DNA of 64,000 nt from Hirundichthys speculiger (lineage: Eukaryota > Chordata > Actinopteri > Beloniformes > Exocoetidae): contig JAGFBZ010000912.1 of assembly GCA_018398805.1 (NCBI GenBank), forward strand, positions 124,001 through 188,000, written 5' to 3'. Of the stretch, positions 54,697-64,000 are shown one piece after another. The notes under the pieces are model-generated. The model did no database searches. It saw only the letters and a program-made list of their open reading frames with translations, and was not told where the DNA came from. The position numbers were made by a program, and so were the translations under genes. Within the stretch, counting starts at the first letter, position 1. Each line of letters begins with the position of its first letter.

Positions 54697-57600
54697 CAAA
54701 ATCCTTTCAAATCAATATTCATTCAGCCAATACACTGATAGTTTGATGGAAACAGAGAAAATGGTTCAAGCAGCAATGAAAAACACCTGGCCCAAGCATG
54801 ACTGTGGACATTCAAGGATTTTATACAAAAACATGCAAAACATGTGAAAATCTGGTGACTTCATTTTACAGAAAACAATCAATGAATCTAACAATAAAGT
54901 TCCACGCATCTGTGTTTGGGACAGCGCTGAAGCAGAGAATTCCAGACCAGGTGAATACCAAGGCATTCACAGGCCAGGTGACGGATCTAATCACTTCAGC
55001 GTGTCTTGGGTCGGCAGGAATTTAAGATCTGACAGCTCAATCCTCAAAGATGTTTTAAAAAAAACAACAACTTGCAGCTAGTCAGTAGTGCAGAATAAAT
55101 GAGAAGGAGGGTTGCATTGCAGAGGCACACACACTGAAGCTTAATAGGAATAAAGGGCAATGTATGCCCCTGCTGCTGATTGGACTTGCCTGAAATACCT
55201 CCCCACCTCAGCGGGCTCCTCTCTCTGAGTGTCTCCCGGATGAAAGGACTAACGATCTTGTTCTTTCTGTCACTACCCCGCAGTTCCTGACCACTGGTGA
55301 CTGTAGGAAAGTAGATGGACCAGTAAACGGAGAGTCTTGCCCTTTGGCAAGACAGAATCTCCATTATTGCAAAGGCTGCACTGATCCACCTGTCAATCTT
55401 AAGCTCCATTCTTCCCTCGCTTGTGAACAAGATCTTCAAATGCTATTACTCCTCTACTTAAAGCAACGCCTCACGTCCAACCCAAAAAGGGCATTGCACC
55501 CTTTCTTGACAGAATCACGGCCTTGAATAATGGAGGTACTGCTTCACACTCAAGTACAAACCTTTCAGGTGACAGCTGAAGATAGCAGCTTCACGATGCC
55601 AATGGAACCATGTTGTCTTAAAAGGAGAGATGGAAACCCTCTATCTCTTAGCTGCACTGGGAATTTCCAGGGAATTGGGCCAAACTCTTGCTCTGGTTGC
55701 GTGGAGTCTGAGTGGCCAAGGGTATGGAGCGGGTCCAGTGTTTGATCCACAGCAAGGATGGAAATGTTCCTCCTGAATCGTACGTACCCCTTCTTAAAGA
55801 GGGGGACCACTACCCCAGTCTGCCAACCCAGACAGTCCTACAACTCACTGAATCCAATCAGATTGGATAAAAGTCACTTTTGCTGCAGTTAAAAAAAGAA
55901 CAAATGTTTCCACTTACATCATCACTAGAAATAATCCTCACATACTGTTTTTCCTTTTGCAGTGCTTCATCAGACTCTCACATTTCTCAAATCTTCACTT
56001 AACACCAAGCCCACAGAACATTAATACATGTGAGAATGCAGGAAACCGGTAAAGTGTGTCTCAATAAACAACACTTTACTTGTTCACCGAGTAGTGATCT
56101 CCTAAAGGAATACAGAACAAGTATGAGAGCAATGGCAGCAAGGATGTGATAAGCCTCCACCGAGTCTCCATTCAGAGCCATGTCTCATCTAATGGATTGT
56201 CAGATGAGATTTCCATGTAGATTTACAAAGTAGCATTGTTTTCTGATTTCCCATTCAGCTCCAACCTTTTAATCAGTCACACTTGGCAATACATCAGCAG
56301 CTGAATTTATTTATCCCATTCAGCTTTGCCGTGATTGGCCTGCCTGTCCCTCTGCGCAACAATGAGCAATCTAGTCCCATTCATTTGATTTTAAATCAAT
56401 TCAGCCCAAGTGTCTTTGTGACTGCTGAATGAGGAACTATAATCAGAGTTGTTTTAGAGACTAAATGAATCCTATCTGCTTTCACAGAGGATGACTGGAG
56501 ACTGAAGATTGTAATCAAGGAAAACATTCCTCCACTTTGCAGTCCGGTGTTTAGAACTAATAAATAAAGTAGGCATTGTTATGAAATAATGCTGGATAAA
56601 CTTTATCAGATAACTTGTCCAAAGCTTGAGGAGATAGCTGTGAATGGAGGGGAGGGGACATCAGGTCAGCTTGTACATTTCTGTATGCGTTAGAAGCTTA
56701 ATCATATATTCTCCTGTTCAGCGTTCATATCTCTAGAACTCACCCTCACTTCATCTCTGTCTTGCCGTTTCTGTCTCTCTTGACTTCCCTGACTATCAGT
56801 GTAAGCCCCCGGTCTTCCAGGAGTGTCGGTGAGAGTGTGAGTGGGTGGATAAGCTCAGAGGGTGACTGGCTGTTGCTTTGAGAAGATCTGGCTGCTGCGA
56901 TGAGCTGAGTTTGGCTCCAATTAAAACAACAACACTTGACAGCCGCGGAATGCAAACTCTGAGATCCTGCAGCTCAGTTTTTCTCCCCCGGCTGCCCGTC
57001 TGTCCGTCTGTAAGAGCAGGTATGAAATCATCCAGGTTGTTCAGGAAACAGCAACAATGAGAAAACACTATCTCCGGTGTGTGGAGAGCATGGCATAAAT
57101 GCAGAGCGCTGAACACGCAGTGAAGGTCTGATTCTGCGTGACGCTGGCTGTATGTAAGTATCCGTCGCCTCCGGTCTGTTTCTTTGTCTCTATTCTGTTT
57201 GTGTCCCTGTCTTTTCGTTCTCCTGACTCATCTCTTTTTATTTAATTTATTTTTTCTCTTGTATGTGCCTCTGCATCTTTTGCTCACTGTGCTGTCACTG
57301 ACTTAAGGGCTTCTCAGCTCATAAGTAAAATCACCCTCACAGCGCAGACTCGGCGCTCCGTGACTTTCTAGCTCCTTATTCACATCTGAGAAATGTATGC
57401 AAACTTCTCCATTCTGAGCTACTACACCACATTTTCAGCTGTTTCACTTAGCTGTCAGAAATGACTGTTTCCAAACCTCCTCTCGTGTAAAACCACAGTC
57501 AGATCGTTGTTTAGTAGTGTAGGTAACTGTCGGTGGCATCGCCAGATGACTTTTGCCAGGCTTTCAGTGATGACAATCACAGTTCTGAAAGAACAACATC

Positions 57601-59539
57601 TACATGTCCCTAAAAAAGGGATATTTGCAGTGTGCTCATGAATATTCATAAGTTTAACCATCCAGCTGAAAGGGAGCCAACATCGCACAACCATGGTGCT
57701 CCACAAAGCCAGAGGCCTCTATCAGTCTATCAGAGGGCAAGAGACATGTCCCTACCATCCAGCTTCTGCTGAACTGTCCCTGTCAGTGTTGGTCATGAAA
57801 AAAACCCAGCTCGATCAGGTATAACTTAGCCTTTGATGGGCCTAAAAATATGTGCTGAATTGTGTGTTGTTTGATTGTGCTGTGGTGGAGGGGCCCAACG
57901 GCATGTCCTTTTACAGGGCCCATAAATGGCAGCTCTGAGAAAGGTGCACAATAGGAGCTATTTTGACTGTGAAAAGTGCAAGTCACTTCAATGAAAATAA
58001 TATTTTCTTAATTGTTAATGAGTCCACAGCAATGAAAAACAGCTACACAATGGCTGGAGTAAAGCTGTGAAGCACTTTCACAGGAAAGTGAATTTTAAAA
58101 AGTGCGTATGTCAAAATTGTTGTACATCATATCTCATTCAAGACTTCTGGAAGTGTGTCTGGGACTTCTTTAAAAAGATCATCTTAAGAGAAATACCTGT
58201 TTTTGTTTTTTAAGAGAAATTACTTTTAACTGTAGGGGGAGGATTGTGCCTCACATCTTAGAAAGTTCTGTATGAGACTCTAACTTGTGTAATTTCTGCA
58301 ATGTATCCATATTTCTGGAGAAGAAAATGCCCTAAATTAACATCAAAGAAATTCAGCCTTCTAGAGACTGCAGCCATCCTGAGGGGACGGATATTCTCAA
58401 AAGTTATCTAACATTGCAACTTCCTGGTTTGCTATTAGAACCCATTTCTTTACTTCCAATAGCTGGAACTTCTCTCCCTGTTCGTTTCTCTGTTTTGTTT
58501 TGTTCATATGTATCTGTTCTATCATTGTCATTTGTCCTCTCTCGGGCTCCAGCAGATCCCTGTGACTCTAAACAGGAAAAAGCAGGTATATATGATGGAT
58601 GGATGGATTTGTCCTCTTCTGTTCTTGCTCTGTTCTTTGAACGTATAACTTGATGGCCCGAGTAACTCCTCTGATCTTTTCCTTTAAGTAAAAAGAAAAA
58701 GGGAAAAAAAGATGGCATGAGTAGTTAAGTAGTATATTTTTCATTGCAATAATCACAGTCAACCACCTTATCAGCATGCACCCCAGCCTCAGGCTGAGCA
58801 ACGTTTACAATAATCCTTTTATTTCCTCTGCTGAAACATCTGTCTGGAAGTTGTTGCAACTCGTGCCCTCGTCTCTCTATTGGACAGATCCCACGGTCCA
58901 CCTCTCTGTGCAACTCTTTACCTTTGGTTCTGACTCAACCCAGAGAAATGACGAGTCTCATAACATGTTTTGTAAAGCTAAGTTGTTTTTTAGCACAAAA
59001 AAAATGTACATCTTTATAATAAATATTGTCAAATTGTTATCTGGCTGTTCTGTTAATTTGCATTAAATATTTTATAGGATACATGACCATGAAGTTACAT
59101 TTTAACTGTAATAGGAGGTTTGATGGTGGTATAAATAGCGTGCCTTAAACCCAAGAAACAGAGGTTTGTATGTCATCTGGTACATTTTGTAGAATTAGGT
59201 TGGTTCTCAGTGGAGGTTAACTTCTAGTCAAATGCCTTTTGAACTCTCTATCTGAAAATGTATAAATAATGTAGAAACAAATTCAAATGAATAATTTTTC
59301 TTGCTAGCTGTAATAGATTTTTTTTAGTTCACTGTGCTGTCCCTCCAAAAATCCACCACAAACATACAAAAGCAAGAGCTAAAACAGATATCAGTGGTAA
59401 CCAGTTCGTCTGTAAAGTGAGGAAAAGCAAAGTTCTGCTGAGACCCGCCGGTCACTGGCTGTTAATCCTCCACACACACACACTCATGTTGCAGTCTGGC
59501 AAGCCACAACCAGTCTACAGGGATTTCACTCCACTTCAA
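54697..59539. other. Non-coding sequence with a few repeat fragments
   Basis: No host gene was recognised. Open frames around 55344-55810 and 56746-57116 are short and lack domains, apart from the LINE fragment listed separately. A partial copy of the dispersed GGAT-tailed repeat lies near 58548-58611 (CTCCAGCAGATCCCTGTGAC, then ATGGATGGATGG). A CA run lies near 59471-59482. Confidence 0.35.
55725..55830 (-). pseudogene. Small fragment of a non-LTR reverse transcriptase
   Basis: On the - strand, from about 55830, the reading WQTGVVVPLFKKG is the well-known start of the RT domain in a common fish LINE. The similarity breaks off after about 15 residues, and a short further block (FRRN...VDQTLDPLHTLG) resembles a later part of the same region, so there is an internal deletion. 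It is a dead relic; the family is uncertain. Confidence 0.4.
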
Positions 59540-60440
59540 TTCAAAAATATTTTTTTAATTCCCAAAGGGAAACTGATTGTTGCAGTAGCTGTCATTATTA
59601 AACTTCTTCAAAGATTCATTATGGATGGTTATAGCTGCGGGCAGGAAGGATCTTCTGTAGCGGTCTGTGTTGCAACAGATCTGAAGGAGCCTCTGACTGA
59701 AGACACTGTTGCTGAATCACTGTGTTGTGAGGAGTTGTACATGATGTTTTTCGCTTTATAAAGTATCTTCCTTTGTGCAATAAGCTTTAGAACAGAGCCA
59801 GCTTTCTTTTTTAACAGTTTGTTCAGTTCCTTTTAGTCACTGACTCTGATGCTGCTCCCTCAACAGATGACTGCTGATAGGATTGCACGCTCTACGACAG
59901 ACTTATAAAAGATATGTAACATCTTCCTACAAATGCCGAAGGACCTACGTTTCCTCAGAAGTAAAGTCTGCTCTGTCCCTTATAAACAGCATCAGTGTTG
60001 TGTCTCCAGTCCAGTCTGTTGTGCAAGTGAACACTGAGGGATTTATACTCCTCCACCACAACCACGTCTTCTCCCATGATGGAAATGCTGTTTTACAACA
60101 TCCTGAATTGATTGTTCCCACATCATGCCACCCCACAACTGCAGAGTACAGAGTAAAGAGGAGTGGTGAGAGTACAGTCCCCGTGTGGTGCTCCTGTGCT
60201 GCTGACCACCTGCTCAGACACGCAACCATTCAGTCTACTCAACTGTGGTCTGTTTGTCACGTAGTCAGTGACATCCACCTGTGTCTTCTGGAGTTTCTTT
60301 TGTAGTAAAGCAGGCTAGATGGTGTTAAATCCACTAGAGAAATCAAAGAACCCGAACCTGCTGCCTGTTTTGTCCAGATGACTGTGGGTTCATTGAAGCA
60401 GGTGTATGATGGCATCTTCAACTTCCAACAACACAATGAT
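59540..60440 (-). pseudogene. L2/Rex1-like LINE 3' fragment, - strand
   Basis: Read from 60440 downwards, the - strand resembles LINE copies 1 and 2: a DAIIHLL-like block near 60410, a FFDFSSGFNTI-like block near 60330, GTVLSPLLFTLYSAV (about 60170), WTGDTTLMLFI near 59990 and RADFTSEE near 59950 (copy 1: QSRLYFLRKLRSF in another frame). It ends with TTTCCCTTTGGGAATTAAAA near 59560, the usual LINE tail. Its frame is broken, and the part between the GTVLSP and late blocks is shortened by a deletion. It is more diverged from copies 1 and 2 than those are from each other. Confidence 0.6.
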
Positions 60441-60524
60441 AAGTAAACTGCACAGAGACAATAAAAGCTTTCTATTCTATTCTAAAATCTACTTGAGACC
60501 GTTGGTGCTTGGTTGAAATATATC

Positions 60525-60585
60525 ACTAAGAAGAAGAAGAACCTTTATATGTCCCACAATGGGGAAATTGCATAATGTCACTAGA
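60525..60585 (-). repeat. LINE 3' tail fragment
   Basis: On the - strand: CAATTTCCCCATTGTGGGAC, then ATATAAAGGTTCTTCTTCTT. This is the terminal signature of L2-type fish LINEs (a CCC...GGG hairpin-like block, an AAAGGT segment and a short simple repeat). No coding part remains. Confidence 0.5.
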
Positions 60586-61737
60586 AGTGACAAACAACTA
60601 ATTACAGTAGTGTACAGATAATCTGCCTTTCCAGTCTACTCCAGGTGTCTCCCAGATAGCTCTAGTGTTAGCAACATAGTTTTAGCATGCTAATGTTTGC
60701 TAATTTGCACAAAAACTATTCTAAAGTCTGTGTAGAAAGTATGTGCACAATTTTGATGGAGTCCATCTGTTCATCATTATCCAGTGATGGCCAAATCAGT
60801 TAACTGAACAATAGTAGAATATAACCATCCCACTGATCCAGACTAATCTAATCAAGTGTTATTTCCTCGTGACTTTCTTTTCTTTTTTTTTCCCCTTTTC
60901 TTCCTTTTTTATTAAAAAGATTAGGCCTTTTTTAAGGACCTGCATCACAGTATACCATGTTCCAGTTCTGGAGGTATACCTTAACCAGAGCTGATTCCAC
61001 CCAGTCCTGATTATTAATCTAAAAATGGGCAAAAGAAGTGGAACAAGGAAGCCCAGAAGCCAACTGGAACACACCTACCTTACTCCAGTTACTACAAATT
61101 AGCTATTTTTCTTGGCTGAGCTCATGCTAAGCTACAATACTAACTCAGGTTATCTTACATTTATTCTGATCTAACCTGTTCATCCACTCTCATTTCAGAT
61201 GCTATTACTGAAGCAACATCCAAAACAAGTGCTGCTGGAGCTGAAATGAGGACTGGAGGAGCTCTGCTGGGATCCACAGTCACTTGGTTGCTTGCAGCAT
61301 AGCAGTCACCAGAGCAGAGCGCTATTGTTTACCCATTGGCTAGTGGTCTAGTTAGTGAATCTTGAAGGGTCCTGGAATGACCTGAGGCAAAGCTTGCCTG
61401 ACATCCTTCTGCTGCTTCCTTCAAGAGGTGGCATCTGTCGAGCGCGAGGGCGTCAGGGTTGAACATCCTCCACTAGCAGCCTTCAACTGGAGGAAAAAGT
61501 AGCTGCTTCTGGCTGCTTAGCTAAGCTTCGCTCTCAGCTAAAGGCTGCAACCTGCGAGTCATTAAGTCGCAGACCCTTCGGGGCCAACTAAGAGCTTGTC
61601 TCAGCAGTCTGCTACAATTAGCAGCACAACAAGCCATATATTCAAAATATGACTGATTATGCTCTGTTAGCTTTTAGCTCAGTTGTCAAATTCTCTAAAA
61701 GTGCAAAACGCTAATTAGCTAAAATAATAACAGCTAT
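60586..61737. other. Non-coding sequence including an unnamed dispersed repeat
   Basis: Apart from the segment near 61205-61290, related in reverse complement to 18970-19070, nothing was recognised. T-rich near 60880-60912. Confidence 0.35.
61205..61290 (-). repeat. Diverged copy of an unnamed dispersed repeat
   Basis: The reverse complement reads GTGACTGTGGATCCCAGCAG followed by AGCTCCTCCAGTCCTCATTTC, alignable with the + strand at 18970-19040. Orientation is opposite. No ends could be defined. Confidence 0.45.
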
Positions 61738-61846
61738 GACCTGTCCAGGGTGGACCCCTGCCTTTCGCCCAAAGAGAGCTAGGATAGGCTCCAGCAGATC
61801 CCCGTGACCCTGCAGAGGATTAAGTGGGCATAGATAATGGATGGAT
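61738..61846 (+). repeat. Dispersed fish repeat ending in a GGAT run
   Basis: ACCTGTCCAGGGTGGACCCC, then GGCTCCAGCAGATCCCCGTG, ending ATAATGGATGGATTG. It lacks the CTGCGATGGACTGGCG start seen at 46531. Same family as 15536 and 46516-46952. Confidence 0.75.
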
Positions 61847-63151
61847 TGAATAACAGCTATTTGTTAACATCAGGGACTGCAATACAGCTGTGACTTAAAG
61901 AGCCACATCAACAGACTTAAATCTGTGACCAGATCTCATATAATCTACCAGATGAGGGAAGTAAAAATTCATTCTTTTTTTAAAATGCATTTCCACTTTC
62001 AAATTTGAATTTAAACTTGTGCTTTAAACCCATATTTTGTGATGCAAAAACATGTAAACTATCCCATAATTTCTATAAACGTGATATATAGTGGAATCAG
62101 TGCTCTCATTTTTCTCATAGTAAGAAAACACAGAAGCCATTTAAAAAAAAAAAAAAATGCTTAGGAAAAGTGTGGTGATAACCAAAAGTTAAGGTAGCTT
62201 GAAGGTCACAATAGCACGGGCACACATGCACGCAGAAGCTGTCACTTGCAAACACACACAGGCTGGCGCACTTGCGGGCACATACGCATGACCTCTCCGA
62301 TACACACACATCTTCCAGATGGGACAACCCAAGGGCACTCCAGGGAAGTGGAAATGACGAGTGATGTGGCATAAGGTCTCCAGGACAGTTCATATATGTC
62401 TATATATTTATGTATGTGCGTATTTATGCAAGGGCTTGGCACCTGTCCTGACACAGACAAGTAGCACAGGGATGCTGGTAACCCACGTGAATCCAAAACT
62501 ATGACCTGACCAGCTGGTGGGCTCATCTCATCTGGTTGCCCGTAGGAGAGGGATGACAAGGTGGATGTGGATGCAAAGAAAAGGAGGTAGCGGAGGTCTT
62601 AAGGGAGTGCAGATAAGCAGTATCTGGAACAGAACGAATGATGGGCAAACGCAGTTTGGATCCAACTTGAAGTTGTTTTGTGCATTTGACCATATGACAT
62701 ACAAAAAAAAAACTGTTCTGTTGTCGATTAAGTACTTTCACTTTGCATGAGAGCATTTCTAGCTTTCGTTTGAAAAACTCAGCATAATAGCTGCCAAGCC
62801 TGTGAGCACTAAAGCTAGAAAAAACAAAATGGAAGATGGAAAACGATCGAGGTTAAGGAGCAAGGTCAGGAAAAGTTGGAGAGAAATGAGATGATGTTTG
62901 GAGAGCGGGGGAGGAGCAGCCAAGCAGAAACTCTGCAGGTGATCACGAGCGCTGAGAGAGTGAATTAGAATGAAGGGGTGGAAAAAGAAGAAATAAGGCA
63001 AGTAGAGGAAAGTAAAGAGTAAATGAAGAAATTAAAGAAGTTAAAGGAGTGACGAAAGTGTCAGGTAAGAGAAGCAGGATGAAAATAGGTACAAAGAATT
63101 AAGAAATGACAGATGAGCTTAGTGTGGAGAGATATGGGAAGGGTTATGATT
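61847..63151. other. Non-coding sequence
   Basis: Poly(A) at 62141-62157 and short CA-rich segments near 62220-62300. A purine-rich strand at 62820-63120 causes long but meaningless open frames. No gene was recognised. Confidence 0.35.
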
Positions 63152-64000
63152 GGGGCTGGGCAAGTTAACGCGTTATTATCACGTTAACGCATTAATTTAT
63201 TAACGCCGACATTTATTTTATCGCGTGTTAACGCATGTTGCTCACGTGCTTTTGTTTTGAAAAGTCTGTTACTGGCTGCTGTGGAACCGGAAAATAATTG
63301 GCAGGTAAACATGGAAAAGCTAAAACAGACATGGAGAACGGTAAAAATCTGTGAACTTTACAGTTCAGATAGCAACTCAGGTAGCAATATTAACAATTCT
63401 GTCTGGAAAAAAAAAAACTCTTGACTGTAACAAAACCTTCGCATCATTCCTCCATGTTCCATCAGATCTGCTCCATGTGTTCACTGTCCTGCTGTTCTCT
63501 AGCTGGTTACTTCAGTGCGGCTCCATCTAGTGGCACAGATGTGTAATGACAACAGAAAGTCCAGTCCTCGATTATAAAACAAATTCAGTTCTGTGGCCCG
63601 TTTTTTAATTTCGTATTTTTGATCCAAGTCTAAAATTGAAACATAAAAAAACCAAGCTTTTTTTTTAAAATTTTTTTGTGTTAGATTAAAACCAAAAAAT
63701 GTTAAAAAAAAAAAAAAAAAATCACTTTTTAATTGTTTTTATTTTTGATTGACAATTGAAAATGGAAGGAATGAATGATACACAGATTGATAAAGTTACT
63801 GAACTACCCAGATGGAGGATTTGAACAGAAACAAGGTTATTTGTTACCACTGCCAAGTTAAACTCCCCATTAAAGTTTCTGCTGTTATCTCAGAAATTGC
63901 CTGTTTTAATGTTCTGAGCCACAATCATTTTGTTGGATGTTGTTTGTAGACTTTTTTTAAATTTTTTTATAAAAACAGCAATAAGCTTTATTTTATCTAA
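63152..64000. mobile_element. Start of a second hAT-like element, cut by the window edge
   Basis: Begins GGGGCTGGGCAAGTTAACGC, then GTTAACGCATTAATTTATTAACGC; these ends and palindromic TTAACGCGTTA motifs resemble the element at 7198. No second end was found before 64000. A long A-run lies at 63703-63721. No transposase frame was seen. Where the element stops is unknown; only the first ~100 bases are supported. Confidence 0.5.

Noticed and set aside
54593..55025. Small + strand frames just beyond the BEL/Pao element
   Set aside because: One begins within the LTR and both lack protein-like features.

Overview
This window looks like a stretch of teleost fish nuclear genome, probably a spiny-rayed fish. 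The species is inferred only from the mobile-element families and from one recognisable host exon. It is mostly AT-rich non-coding DNA, with no operons, no bacterial-style genes and no CRISPR. The only host protein-coding sequence I can support is the last coding exon of a Shisa-family AMPA-receptor auxiliary subunit, best match shisa9, at 8315-8811 on the + strand. Its C-terminus carries the family PDZ ligand EVTV. Sequence before it is presumably intron. Sequence after it, up to a strong AATAAA at 15109, may be a long 3'UTR. I find no second host gene in the remaining ~49 kb.

Everything else recognisable is mobile DNA, much of it nested. 1-8 kb: a solo LTR with a 5-bp target duplication (1175-1555), a decayed Harbinger Myb-like gene (about 3.43-4.05 kb) and a non-autonomous hAT-like element with a perfect 8-bp duplication (7198-7884). 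19.3-22.6 kb: a terminal-inverted-repeat element split by an L2/Rex1-like LINE that carries a coding minisatellite. 29.4-39.9 kb: a degraded endogenous retrovirus on the - strand, bounded by 406-bp LTRs and a CTCTG duplication. It retains broken RNase H, integrase and envelope pieces and is interrupted by a second copy of the same LINE and by other repeats. 40.7 kb: a tRNA-derived SINE. 42.4-44.5 kb: a Tc1-like transposase remnant split by an internally deleted PIF/Harbinger element with perfect 16-bp ends. 44.6-45.6 kb: a LINE fragment with an R2-like C-terminal region. 46.5-46.95 kb: three tandem copies of a common fish repeat.

47.14-54.69 kb holds the best-preserved element, a complete BEL/Pao LTR retrotransposon on the - strand. 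It has two 863-bp LTRs that differ at about 4 sites by eye, a 5-bp duplication (CTTCC), a tRNA-Tyr primer-binding site, gag with zinc knuckles, protease, reverse transcriptase, RNase H, integrase and a C-terminal domain. A one-base frame break near 50,080-50,085 separates RT from RNase H/integrase. From 54.7 to 64 kb there are more LINE fragments, copies of dispersed fish repeats and the start of a second hAT-like element at the window edge.

I do not see a previously undescribed biological system. The most interesting points are the nested insertions whose target duplications can be read directly, the young BEL/Pao copy, two LINE copies sharing one 5' breakpoint, an indel-dominated divergence pattern at 31-35 kb that may be an assembly artefact, and two strong hairpins.
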